Shown piece after piece: positions 1-11,079 of a stretch of DNA of 64,000 nt. Under the pieces are notes generated by a model. It was not told the origin of the DNA. It did no database searches and saw only the letters and a list, made by a program, of their open reading frames with translations. Position 1 is the first letter of the stretch. The number at the start of each line of letters is the position of its first letter. A program made the translations under genes and the position numbers. Origin of the DNA: Thelephora terrestris. Its lineage: Eukaryota > Basidiomycota > Agaricomycetes > Thelephorales > Thelephoraceae. The stretch lies in contig WIUZ02000023.1 in NCBI GenBank assembly GCA_015956445.1, positions 186,001 through 250,000 on the forward strand. Direction: 5' to 3'.

Positions 1-580
1 ATCCAGAAGGGGTGAGACGAGGGACTGTACGGTGGGTTGTGATTGTTCGATAAGCGGGGAGGCCATGAGAGCAGCAGAGCGCGTAGAGAAGTTTTGGGCC
101 ACCAAGGGACTTGGCAAGGAAGGTGACATCGAGTTCACGTTTGGAGTAGTTGCTGCGGGCAGTGTAAAAGCCATTGATGGCCTGTTCGACATGCATGATG
201 ATGGCAGACACGCTGCAGCCACGTTTGAGTGAAACTCCAAGAATGCATTTGAGTCGCTTGACATCATTTGATGCAAGGATCTTGAGTAAACACTGGTAGT
301 CGTTTACATTACATTAGCTTGTGAAAAGTTTGTGGGATAATGCTACGTTCTGCAGGAGGTATTAGTGCGAGAAATTCGTGTCTCAGTCATTCTAATCAAG
401 TACCTTTAAACGGGCTTCATCTAGCATTTTCCTAAGATTTTTTGGAATGGCAGCAAGTTGGAAAAATGTGAGAAGGTGATGCGGGGTGTGAGGTGCGGCA
501 TTATGTGCGCGTTTCTCAATTGTCTTGAAAGTGTCACGCTGCAGGATCCAGGAACAGCTATTACAAGCATGCCCGTAACC
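1..580 (-). pseudogene. 3' part of a repeat-associated gene split by the KDZ transposon
   Basis: Read on the minus strand from 580 down to the window edge, this holds two coding stretches. One (583-392) contains GYGHACNSCSWILQRD and an Ala/Leu-rich segment ending in KMLDEARLKVL. The other (about 300-1) reads NDVKRLKCILGV, then LAKSLGGPKLLYALCCSHGLP. The LGG-x-LLYAL-x-x-x-x-GLP pattern is typical of a conserved, uncharacterised protein repeated in mushroom genomes (recalled, not searched). The stretch continues the gene whose 5' half lies at 12981-12217 beyond the KDZ element. The two halves are one base out of frame at the junction, so either a small indel or an unseen splice is involved. The gene runs off the window. 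Function unknown. Confidence 0.6.
574..580. repeat. Target-site duplication of the KDZ element, left copy
   Basis: CGTAACC directly precedes the left inverted repeat and is repeated exactly at 12217-12223 after the right one. A perfect 7-bp duplication on both sides fixes the element borders. Confidence 0.85.
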
Positions 581-1873
581 CAACTGTCCTTATGATTTTA
601 GTATTACTAATTACGAGTTTCTTCGAACACGAGTAATAAGAACTCCCATATGAAGAGTAAAAAGACTCCTGCTGCCCTCCCTTGGCTGAGGACGAGTTTT
701 ACTACTCCCTACAGCCGGGTATGGTTGATGGGTGGTTCCCACAAGGGGTTCCCATTCGGGCAGGCGGGTTTTTGGCTGATTGGCAATAACCCTCGGCTGA
801 TCTGGTGCTCCCAGGTGTTGCAACCGTGTGAATTGTCCATCACACGGCAACCCCTCGTTTCCCCTCGCTTCCCTTGCCCTCCCTCCCATCAAAACAACCT
901 CCCCTGGCCGTTGCAACCGTGCGAATTCTCATGACGTGGCAGCCTCGTCGGCTATCCTCCCTTCCCCTTTGTCGGCTATTCTGCCTTTCCCCCTCGTCAG
1001 CTATCCTCCCTTCCCCTTTGTCGGCTATTCTGCCTTCCCCCTTTGTCGGCTATCCTGCTGTTACCCCTTGTCGGCTTTTCCCTCTCATCGGCTATTCCCA
1101 GCTTTTACCCTCCCTCAGCTTTTCCCCCTCGTCGGCTATTCCCCTGCTCGGCTATTCCCAGCATTTCTACCTCCTCGGCTATTCCGCTCCCCGGCAATTA
1201 CATTCCCGGATACCATCCTGGGTCCCCTTCAATATTTACATTTTATAGTGTATTTATGTATGTTGTAAATACATTATATAACAAATATACGGGGTTTTTT
1301 ATGCAACAGAAATTTTATTCGGCAAAAAAACACGAAATACATATATAATATATATATCTAAATAGCGCAAGGTAAACGCAGTTCATCCCGCTAAAAACTA
1401 TTCAGTTCCGTGCTGAATTGAACCGTCCAGACCCCAGCAAAGTTGATCACACGGTTCGGGAGATCCCGCTGAAGAAGTGGGATCATTTCCTTTTTGGATG
1501 GCTTGGTGGGGGGATTTTGCGGGTTGCGGGCAGGTTGCAGGCTCCCGGGTTCTGGACGACACACGTGTATTTATTTTTAGTGCTAAATTTCGACAATGTG
1601 GGACACCCTCTCCGTGGCCTTCCAAACCTCACCTTTCTAAAAATAGACGTTGCAAGCGCCCGAAGAAAACGAGTGAGATTTCACAAGTCCTAAGCGCTCG
1701 TAGGGCAAAAGCACAACTTACCCAAGTGCGGCGCTTATTAGATATTTTCCCACGTTTGCTCATCCGGCCGGTGTCAAGTCAAGAACAAGAAGATTTCATT
1801 CAGACCTCTACCGGAGGTCGTGGTACTCAAGAAATAGTAAACAGGCAATTGTGGTAGTAGGTAATGTAGTGCG
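581..1873 (+). repeat. Left terminal inverted repeat of the KDZ element
   Basis: About 1293 bp matching 12216-11080 in inverse orientation, with near-identity over most of its length. The length difference from the right arm (1137 bp) lies mainly in a variable block of short tandem units at about 944-1200. The inner end is marked by the last shared bases, ATGTAGTGCG. Open frames inside both arms are mirror copies of each other and are not regarded as genes. Confidence 0.88.
944..1200. repeat. Subterminal minisatellite in the left KDZ inverted repeat
   Basis: Irregular tandem units of roughly 15-30 bp built on TCGGCTATYC followed by C/T-rich sequence, about ten copies. The same motif, fewer copies and inverted, fills 11757-11950 in the other arm. 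Such subterminal repeats are often transposase-binding sites; that role is inferred. Confidence 0.8.
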
Positions 1874-1877
1874 TATA

Positions 1878-4233
1878 TTAATTCAGGGTCTCCAAAAGCT
1901 TACGACTCGGCTTGGACTGGCGCTTTCCAGTTGAACGCGCCTGCCACGTTGCCGCTGCCACTGCAGAGACAGACTTCTCAGCTAGGGTCGAGGGAGGACC
2001 CAAAGCAACGTCTGGTGGGGTAGGGGATGGAATAGCCTCCAAAAGCTGTTTAAGCACCCAGTGAATGTTGTCCACTGCCTCGTCAAATCTGCCTCAATCA
2101 TCTGCAGAATTGAGGGAGGCAGCCCACCAGGCGGTTGACAAGACCACTAAAAACAAGCCGCTCTGACCACGAGCAGTTAGCTTTCCCCAAGACACGTGAT
2201 CACCATTCTCCTTCGGAAGCGGCCAACCTTTGCCTTGACACCACAATGGTTGGCAAGCTGTCCACCATGCGATCCAACGCTTGCTGTATGCACTGATATC
2301 GGCAACCCACGGGATGTGCTTGTCATTGTATGACCGTGCTTTCATCCACATGCTGACTTCAACTGGTCGGGTCTCAACTGGGAGGCGGACAGCGGACTGG
2401 ATTCAGATTCAGCGCAGCACCGGGGGAGAGGAGAAGTGTACTTACCCCTTGTGGAGTTGGCAGCTGCTCGAGACGGAGGTAGCTTTTGATCATATTCGTC
2501 CAGCCCTCCCCACCTGGGACTTTCTCCAAATACTCAACGGCGGATGAGGTGATGAACTTCGACAGCCCGTCGAAGGAGGCAAAGACCTTTGGTGGAACAG
2601 GGTTGGCGGCAGTTTGGTTGGCGTTGCTGGGAGTTGTGATCGTGTTGGAAGTGGGTAGAAGGGAAGGGGTTGGGGAAGCATTGTCCATCTGTTGCGAGGC
2701 GACGGGTGAGCCGGGAGATGGCGAGGCTCGATCCTGCTCCTCAGGGTTGGGAGCAGGCAACGACAGGGAGGGGTGGTCATTCTCAGGTGAGCTAGGTGGG
2801 GATTGATGGGAGTCGTTCAAAGGTGTGCTTGAAGAATGATCGTGGGTCCCCTCAGCAGCCAGTGGGAGAGGGGTGTCGCCTGCGGGACCAGGAATCTGGG
2901 GAACGGCAGTCACTTCCGGAGTGGTGGTCGTGTTGATGGAAGCAGGCTGTTCATCACCAGTGGATTCTTCGGCGGCAGGTTCTTTGAGGGCAGAAGGTTC
3001 TTTGATGGCAACGGACTCTTCTTGATTGGACTCCTCGGTAACGGTGGGGTCAGAAATGTCCAAACGGGGTGGGACCGCATTCATGACATGGGTCGAGTAC
3101 CCACTACGCCTCGAAATCTCCTCCTCGGCTAGTGGACCGTCAGCAAGATGTTCCCTCTTGAGGAAAGACTACTAACAGTACGTGGTACGCAGCCAGTGGA
3201 CAAAATTGTCATGGAGTGTCTGATATCCTTCCCAGGCCTTCGAAAACGGTAGGTTGGCGGTCCTTGATCGCCCGGTAACATATCTACAATGGTGGTTAGC
3301 GTTGTCAAAGGCAAAGCAACGGCATGACTTACAGGTGCGTACCAATCTTCCCATCATGAGTGGGGATAGGCCCGCTAACGAGGAGGATAGCTTTCATCCC
3401 TGTGGTCCTCTCAACCTCCTCTAGCGCAACTTGAAGAGTGCTGGGAAGACCGTTCATGATGCTGTCGGTCATGTTAGTTAATAGGGTCACGCGAAGATAG
3501 AAAGAACTTTACCTTTGAATATACTGATTCTGGGCCATCAGTTTGTCTTCTCCCTCGGCCAGACATGCTTCCCATGGACGCAGAGCGAGATTAATCCGGG
3601 TTTGTGTCTCCTTGTCAATCCAAGCTTGAAGCTCAAGTTTCTCTTCCACAGTGAGTAGTGAGACCTTCTGTCGCATGACCCCGTTGTGGAAGAGCATCCG
3701 GTTGTTAAAGTCGGCGGCTTGGAGCATGAATGGTGTCAGCTGCTGGACAACGTCTGGTGATTTGCGGCACTTCCATAAGTCGTCGACCTCCTTGCGTAGT
3801 GGCGACTCCTCTGGGCGAGAGAATCGAACGGAGTAAGCCTGATGTAGTTGCAGGGGGAGGGGCCTCCGGCTGTTTTTCCCAGATAAGTCGAGGACAGGCT
3901 TGGGCTTAGAGGGGGTAGGGTTGCGCTTGCGTGCATTTTTGAACCAATCAGAGATTTGCTGACGCGGGAAAGTTAGCACAGGTCGTGCTCAGATGACACA
4001 GATTCACTTACACGTTCCCTACGACTGTAAGCAACTGCCTCAGCAGCAGCTGGGGTCCGGTTGTCCATGAAGTTGCTCTGGAGCACCGGCGGTGGCCATA
4101 GTTTCGCGAAATCACGTGCGACAGATGCGTAGAATTGCTTGAGGCCGTTGCCGGCTTTTTCGGCATCGAGTCCGGGTAGGCGCTGTTCAAGGTATTCGAG
4201 CTGTTCAGGCGTTGACCAGGTCCCGCGACCCAT
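1878..4233 (-). pseudogene. Conserved mushroom transposon-associated protein with a WFKNARKR motif; one in-frame TGA
   Basis: Six exons fit one frame: 4233-4012, 3958-3513, 3461-3333, 3283-3177, 3128-2446 and 2372-1878 (694 codons), all with GT/AG borders. The start is the ATG before GRGTWSTPEQLEYLEQRL. Exon 2 opens with QQISDWFKNARKR, which resembles the recognition-helix pattern WFxNxR of homeodomains, but the rest does not support a homeobox call. A long Ser/Pro/Glu-rich middle follows, then a Trp-rich C-terminal block (KRWIAWWTACQPLW). A TGA at 2096-2094 interrupts the last exon; the same frame continues for 72 codons with VDNIHWVLKQLLEAI. The architecture matches a large uncharacterised family next to mushroom transposons (recalled). 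Its role in transposition is unknown. It is divergent from the other two genes of the element. Confidence 0.72.
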
Positions 4234-4288
4234 GAGGTGGAAGGAAAGACAAGGGGAGATGCAAGAAGCGTAGTAGGGATCCCAGCTC

Positions 4289-4392
4289 AGAGGTGGAAGA
4301 GATGAGGACGAAGGGAAGAGGACGAAGGGATGAGGATGAAGGGAAGAGGACAAAGGAAAGAGGATGAAGGGAAGAGGACAAAGGAAAGAGGG
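4289..4392. repeat. GA-rich minisatellite upstream of the minus-strand KDZ gene
   Basis: Alternating units based on GAAGAGGAYRAAGGGA, roughly 15-17 bp, six or more copies, just upstream of the start at 4233. It would lie in the 5' leader or promoter. Confidence 0.8.
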
Positions 4393-4570
4393 AAATAAGA
4401 GGGAATGCTGGCCCACCAGCAAGTGACATCAAACGTGTGGTCGATCCACGCCTAATAGTGCTTCTCGTGGATCGTATGTAATACTTACCATCAATTGATG
4501 GGCTTCTGAATCTCATCGTTGAGGTCCGTTGCTGGTTGACAGATCGTTTCTCTTGTGCTCTTCTCCCCTC

Positions 4571-5873
4571 ATGGACACAGATGAAGCATTGGCCCGAGCA
4601 CTCGATGAAGTCCTCTCCCTCTCTGGTGGGGACCCCAGGAAAGGTAAATACTTCCGTTGGCCTCTCTTTTTGGAAAAAATTAACAGTCCTGCCTGGAGCA
4701 ATGGATGCGCTGAACGCAAGGTGAGTCGGTTTTCTTGCTGTTGGATACCCACCCACTGACCCCACACTCACCCAGGGTCACTGCTCATGTGAATTGAGGC
4801 ACTTCCTCTGAAGTCTCCTCTCCCGCGACTCCGAGACGTTCGCCACGGAAGGTTACCTTGACAGTTTCAACAGTCACCTCCCCTACAACCACGTGTCGTT
4901 CGCTGGGGAAGGTTTCCTCGACAGTTTCAACGGTCACCTCCCCTACAACCACGTCTCGTTCACTGGAAGATGTTTCCCCATCAATTTTGACTGTCATCTC
5001 CCCCACAAGTCATTCGCTGGAAAAGGTATCCTCGCGGGGGAAGATTGGCCCTGTACCTGCTAACGCTCGCAGTCCGTCCAAGGTTTCATTCACGCCCAAG
5101 AAGTCCGAAAAACCAAGGCTCAACCCCGAGTAAGATGTCCCCCCCCCCCAACGTCAACCGCTTTGCTCACCCGGTGTTCCCACTCAGCCCCGATTTGGTC
5201 CTGCTGCCTGATGTCACGTTGGTGTTCTGTGTCGCTTCCACCCAATCCCCGCAGCTTCCCATCGCTTACGACAACTTGTCACATCCGACTTGAATGGAAC
5301 TATTCCCTGATGTCGAAGACGACATCTTCTACACTTCCCCCTCGGCAACGTCACATCACCTACCCCCATCAGGACCTCGAGTAGAAGACCATGCACCCAC
5401 CACGCTGCACCCCGTCCTGGCTGAGATTCAGCATGATGAGTCAAAACTGCCGCTTTCCGGTATGTTTCTCGCCACTACGGTCACCGTGACCTATGCTAAC
5501 TAGTTTCCATTCCAGATTTCATAGGACTAAAGCGCGTAATCGAGGCTAACCCATATTACCTCAGAGAACCCTACCACATCAATGTACGAAACTCACAGGG
5601 ATCCCTTAAAAACCGGAGGATGAAGAGACCTCCTCCAGGCTCCCCCACCCCCGAAAAATGGTTTGCTGTCGCCAGAGGTTCAGAACTTGGTGTGTTTCTT
5701 GACTGGTAAGTGGTCCGATCGCCTTGTTCCTAACTGGCCTGCTGATACCCCATAGGCTGGTCGTCAACCCTCTCGTCACCGGCAAGAGTCGTTCCAACTT
5801 CAAAAGCTTCCGGGACGAATACGTTTGGCTCCAGGCGTGCCTTCTTAGAGGGACCTTAGAATTAATCAATTGA
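4571..5873 (+). pseudogene. Protein with a C-terminal RNase H1 N-terminal/viroplasmin-like domain; two in-frame TGAs
   Basis: Exons 4571-4643, 4687-4720, 4776-5129, 5188-5459, 5516-5705 and 5756-5873 join in one frame of 347 codons. The N-terminus is short and acidic (MDTDEALARALDEV). The middle is a tandem 21-residue Ser/Thr repeat, then a Pro-rich linker. The last two exons read KWFAVARGSELGVFLDW and, after the splice, end in a conserved aromatic/Lys block with SFRDEYVWLQAC. This is the pattern of the small RNase H1 N-terminal (caulimovirus viroplasmin) fold: Y/F-A-V-A-x-G ... G-V-F ... W ... K-x-F-x-x-x-x-x-A, which binds RNA:DNA hybrid or dsRNA in RNase H1. TGA codons at 4795-4797 and 5291-5293 break the frame. 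Downstream partner of the transposase inside the KDZ element; its role there is unknown. Confidence 0.68.
4828..5025 (+). repeat. 63-bp coding tandem repeat
   Basis: About three units of 63 bp, each encoding roughly S-L-G-K-V-S-S-T-V-S-T-V-T-S-P-T-T-T, inside the viroplasmin-domain gene. The multiple-of-three period keeps the frame. Confidence 0.8.
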
Positions 5874-6842
5874 TCGCTTTTGCCCGTTTCTGCCCTGCCG
5901 CCTATTTACTTCACGTCGCTACTTCTTTGTAATGACGTTTAAGGCCGCTAACAATATAAACTGCCCCTCACCCATTGAAGCCGAGAGAATTCTTGGTATC
6001 AAAATTGAGCATCAATACCGGCCAACTAAGCCAACAAAATCAAGTATACCACGAGACCAAGGTAGATAGTCAGTTCACTTTGGTGTATAAATTGTTTTTA
6101 TTCTAGATATGTAACGAAATTCTCGTCTATCCGTGGCTGGACGAGGCTGATGCTGTTAACCGACTTCCCCTATCCAGACAATGTACTTGCAAAAGTGAAA
6201 TACGTGCTGAGGTGCATCCAAGGGTGATTTTTAAATTAATATTTATGATTGTACCATCCTCATGTGAATTATTGAAACCTCAGTAATTATCCTTAGATTA
6301 ATATACGTGAGGTAGAGTGAGGTAGATACTGTAGTCGCACGACGCACATTGCAGCGTTGTGGATTCACGCGATTGTTTGACGCCGGTAGTGATTGAACAT
6401 CTTGATATTCTACCAGGCACACTCACAGTCTTGTGCATACAGCATAGAGTATTACATGTAAGGAACAGGTATGTCTGCATACAGCCCAGCTACTTCTACC
6501 ATCGTGGACATCAACTGATTGTTGATTATTGATTATTGATAATCGATACGAGTTTCTCGGTCGAGTCTTGGTCGAGTCTGCCCTGCGCATCCATATTCAT
6601 GATGTAAAAATCGACTACTTTCCCTTATTGTATTATTGTATCGTTATTCACTAAGACACATTTAGAAGCGTGCAATTTTTTTATTACATCTGCAAACATG
6701 TGCTTGATAAGAAGCTGGAGAATTCGAGGGTGCAGAGCCCATGCGCTGAACCCAAAAGCGGCGCTTGGTCGCTCTTATTACAATCGCTCAACTCGCATCT
6801 TCCTCCTCCCATCCCGCTTGCTCACTCCCTCCATTCTGGTCA
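5874..6842. other. Spacer inside the KDZ element
   Basis: AT-rich stretch between the viroplasmin-domain gene and the transposase, with no coherent coding frame or recognised site. It includes a short repeat of TTGATTATTGA at about 6521-6545. The promoter of the transposase gene must lie in its right part. Confidence 0.6.
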
Positions 6843-9800
6843 ATGGCGCCCAGAGCCAAACGCAAACGCGTCCATACTGAGTTCCGCATCAACCTCCCTG
6901 TAGAAACGGCCTCTATCGTTACGTGTGTTGAGGTCACTCGCACCAATCGCAAACGGATCCTCACCAAGTCTACCAATGTCTCCATCCCCGTTGCCTCCAG
7001 CCCTTCCTCCCAGCTCCCCTCTTCCTCCTTAACAACTCCAGAACCTGAACCGAGCATTCTCGATGACGCCGACCCCGTTACAAAGAAGGCACGAAAGGGT
7101 CCCAGCCACTCCGTCTCAGTATGACTTTCCCCAGTCTTCCCCCTCCTTCCTCCCCAACACATAACACCCCTTTTTCATAGACGGCTCTCGAACAGTGGAT
7201 GGAATACAGAGAGGAGTTCGCTGACGAACTCTTGAGGCATGAAGGCCTGGGGGCTCATCTTAACCCTCCCTCTTGCGAAACATGTGGCACGAGTGACGCG
7301 CCATATCGTTGTCCAGATTGCTTTTCAGCCGGGTTCTCTTGCAGAGACTGTCTTGTTCTTAAGCACTCCAACCTCCCCCTCCACAGAATCCAGGTATGTT
7401 CTGTGTCGCTCGCCGTGCTTCTACGACTAACTCCACTCACAGCAATGGGAAGGCAATTTCTTCATCAAAACATCACTTTTTGACCTCGGCGCTTCCTACC
7501 AACTCAGGCATGACATTGACGACACGTGTCTCCTTCCTTCCGACTACATCGACCTTGTACTCTTTGATACCTCAGGGGTACATACTGTGCGGGTCACCTT
7601 TTGCTTCTGTAACCCCAACGGTGCATGATCCTGCAATCGCCGTGTTCAGCTTCTTCGTGCCCGGTGGTTCCCGGCCTCTTGGTCACGCCCCGGTACCGCC
7701 TTCACCTTTCGTCTTCTCGATTTCCTCCACAAACTCCAAACCCGGAGCAAAATCAATCTGTATGATTTCCATGCTTCTCTCGCGTCAATAACGAACTCGG
7801 CTGGACTGCGTCCCCCCATGGTATGTCTTCTTCTTCTCTTCTTACCCCACAAAGCGCCTCACCACTGGCTACAATAGTATCGCTATAATGAACTAGCCTT
7901 GGTCCTGAGAATTTGGGTGTACCTGCGACAGGCCCGTCGTGGAGGAGGCTCCCACATTTCTGGTATTTTCGAAGCACTGGCTCCAGGGTCGTTGGCCGTG
8001 GAATGTCCCACCTGTCCCAACCCCAGAAAAAATCTTGTGTCTCCACAAGTAGACAGGTAGCTGCTGTAATTTTCGCTGTATGACGAAACCCTGAATTAAC
8101 ATGTTGTAAGTTGGTTGAACACGCTTTATCTTTCCATGGACGCCAACTTCAAGTTGAAGCAGACACTGGGTCCAGAGTAGAATAGGTTTTGGGGGATTAT
8201 TCTAAACAATATTCTGAATATAATTAAAATAGTAAATGTATTATTTTCAAAACAGATTCTGCCCACATTCAAGGAATATGCAAATGCAAATGAACTCTCA
8301 GCAGAGTTGGCTCTGGGCATCAGATTTGAATAAAATAATCCTAGGATATGGCTAGAATATGTTTAAAATAAGACATGTTTATTATTCTGATTATATTCTG
8401 AATATTATTTAGAATAATCCCCAGAAACCTATTCTATCCTGGACCCAGTGAGAAGGACCGAGGGTTTTCTGACCCACCACTCTCGAACGGACTCTCGTTT
8501 ATGGTCCCAAATGGAAATCTGCAGGAGCACCTCGCCCACTGCTCAGTGAAGAAACTGACGACAGAGGTTTGTTTTCATCATCCCTCTCCTTCACTGACGC
8601 TGATTCTTGCCAATTAGATCAATACCTGTGGTTCCAATTTCAATGCGGTCAGCCAGGCTTACACGAAGAATGCAAGGGGATATGCGGTCACAGGTGTTGG
8701 GGCTGTTGACTGTGCTCGGCATGGGTTCAAGCGACCAAATGGCATCGTTGATCTCCAGAAGGGCGAACGGTACGTCCTCCATTCAATCATTCTCATTGAG
8801 TGCCTGTTCTGATTGATATGATAGCTATTCAAATATGGACTTCGCGCTTCTATCAACACTGATCCTGTCATTGAATGCCGGGATCTCCCGAGTCTTGATA
8901 TCGTACGACATCGGTTCCCAGTGGCACAAGAACATCCAGAACCGCATCAATGCCTATGCCGCCTTCCCTCCCCTCCAACTATCAGGTCTTGAATACTGGA
9001 GGGTTGTCGTCCCCAAGTTCCATATCTCCGGCCACGGAGCCGAGTGTCAAGCCCTTTTTAACCTTTCTTATACAAAGTGGGCTGGACGGATGGACGGCAA
9101 GCGGATCGAGAGCGGGTGGGCTCAGTCTACCAGCATGGCAACCTGGACCCGGGAGAGCGGTCCAAATGCTCGTCGCAACATCCTTGACGACCACTGGAAT
9201 GCTTTCAATTGGTTGAAACTCCTGGAACTTCGTGTGTCCTGTCCACCTTTCCTTTGATGACACACTCTCTAACGCTTTCCCCTAGGTACCTCCTTGGAAA
9301 AGAACCTTCGACGGTCACTTGCTTGGAGCAGATCCCAGCGAGAGGTTGCAAACCTTGTTTCTCAGAGCTACTCACCCAAAACTGTTGATGTGTGGCGCAA
9401 GATGCGAGACGAGTTTGACCTTGACCAATCCAAGCCTAACCCATACAAGGAAGTTGAAAACCGTTCGTCGCTCCCCTTTGACAGACACTTTCTCTACTGA
9501 TCTATTACCAGGCACCACTATGAAACAGCTAAAGCTAGCACTATTGAAAGAGGAGGTGGCAGAGTTAACAGAGCACGGGCCGTCCCCACACAAGGTTTCG
9601 GCGGGAGCATTCTTTGACAAGGCCATCATGATCGAGAACCGTCGGTAAGCACCACCCTCCCCCCTCTCTCCGCTACGCGCACTAACCAATTAACATAGAC
9701 GCACACTTGCGGCGAGAGAGAAGGCGAAGATTACCACTGCTCATGCCAATGCCGAAGCTCAGGGACTTCGCAACTTGCTGTCAAAGGACCTCCTTGAACT

Positions 9801-11058
9801 GCGGAAGTCTCAGCAGATCTACATGCCTGGCCTAGGTCCTCTTCCTGAAGGCGAGGATGAGTTGGACGAATCAATCAAGCTACAGCTTCCATCTGAGCTA
9901 TCCGAAGACGAGCGAGCCGCATGGTGTCTCCCGGGTATCCCCAGCCTCGAGTTCCGTTTTCGGTACGCGCAAGCCGACGATAGCCTCTCCCAGATACGCC
10001 GCCTTTGCCGGTTGCTGCAGAACGTCCAGGACCAGAATGCTAAGCACCCAAGCCAGACCCAACGAAGCATCAGTCGTAGTAAGGGCATATTCGATGGACT
10101 TGCAAGTAGGGTTCGCCGCGCTGCGAAGCAGTACCGCCATTCCCGTCGGGCAATGATGGCTCTCGATCCCTCTGAGCAGCTCAGTCCCGCATGGAAGGAC
10201 CGTTTTTGAGAACTGGAGGACGCCGATCTTCGGGGACCAGGCCGCGAGTCTTACGAGAAGTCAGAGGGGAAGTTCCAGCCATCCTGGATTTGGATGGTTC
10301 CACAATCTGCTGGCAACGCCTCAAATGATGGGACTTGCGGAACTCACCTGAACAACGCAACCCCTGGTCCCCCCTCCACCGCTTCGGATGACCCGACAAC
10401 GGCTGACGCGATCCCCAGTCCTCCCTCTACCCCCGCAGAGGATCTGGAAGTTGTCAACTCCATGCGTGTTCATTGGTCAAAGTGTCAGGCACGAGCAGAG
10501 CGATACAAAGAAGAGGTTGCGCTGACAGTCGAGGAAATGGGACGCACTCTTCGCTACTTTGAGTGGAAGAAATCACAGTGGCTCTCTCTGCAATCCTGTT
10601 GGGAGCAGACAGATTCTCCTCCCCCCGTCGACATTCAACGTGGGCTGCATGCATATGCCTGTTGCCAGGCACACATCTACGAGGTGTTGATCACATCCTT
10701 TGTCGGCTGGTGGCAAAAACTCCTTGTTCCCCACAACCTTGGCTCTGAGTGGCTCCATCTTATTCCTATTGTTGTTGACCCTCTTTCCCTCGGACCGTCT
10801 CGTGGCCATTCTCAGCAAACAGCGAAACCTGGCCTCGTCCTGGCCAGTGACCCGTCCAATCAACCAGATTGCCCACCTCCCTCATTCCTTGCCACCCCGC
10901 CCTCGTTCCTTTCCACCCCGCCCGGCACTGATATGGGGATTGATCCGCCCGTGGAGGAAGACGACGATGGTGGCATTGACAGTGATGGCATTGACGATGC
11001 TGATGATGACGACGACTACGTCAGTGACGAATGGGAGGGATCTGATTTTGAGGACTGA
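6843..11058 (+). pseudogene. KDZ-family transposase with N-terminal CxC2-like cysteine cluster; two TGAs and a MITE insertion
   Basis: Eleven coding segments fit: 6843-7118, 7181-7393, 7443-7820, 7878-8056, 8111-8163, 8454-8566 (after the MITE), 8618-8769, 8825-9231, 9286-9462, 9512-9644 and 9699-11058; about 1147 codons. The N-terminus is basic (APRAKRKR). Exon 2 has the cysteine cluster CETCGTSDAPYRCPDC...CRDC. Core KDZ blocks follow: RRVQLLRARWFP, VECPTCPNPRKNL, MDANFKLKQ, DLQKGERYSNMD, SYDIGSQWHKN, FHISGHGAECQ and KRIESGWAQ, the last carrying the expected acidic residue. The C-terminus is acidic and Asp-rich. TGA codons interrupt exon 3 (7626-7628) and exon 11 (10207-10209), and both frames continue with family-typical sequence. 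Expected role: nuclear cut-and-paste transposase of the host element; this copy should not make full-length protein without readthrough. Confidence 0.88.
8164..8450. mobile_element. 287-bp CACTG-ended MITE inside the KDZ transposase
   Basis: The element starts CACTGGGTCCAG and ends CTGGACCCAGTG. Inverted ends are imperfect but extend about 55-60 bp and include an AGAATAGGTTT block and AATATTCTGAATAT-like stretches. It is flanked by AGA on both sides (8161-8163 and 8451-8453). Deleting the element plus one AGA gives a continuous, family-like transposase frame across the MDANFKLK block, which supports the 3-bp duplication. CACT-type ends with 3-bp duplications are the signature of CACTA/EnSpm elements, so this is probably a non-autonomous member. 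No coding capacity. Confidence 0.85.
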
Positions 11059-11079
11059 CTAGCAGGATATGACCCTTCG

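Noticed and set aside
1418-1857. Open frames in the left KDZ inverted repeat, mirrored at 11096-11535
   Set aside because: They lie entirely in the inverted repeats and show no protein-like features; conservation between the arms reflects DNA identity, not coding.
3509-3979. Homeodomain transcription factor (WFKNARKR motif)
   Set aside because: The motif is suggestive, but the surrounding exon lacks the other homeodomain helices and the whole protein matches a transposon-associated mushroom family.
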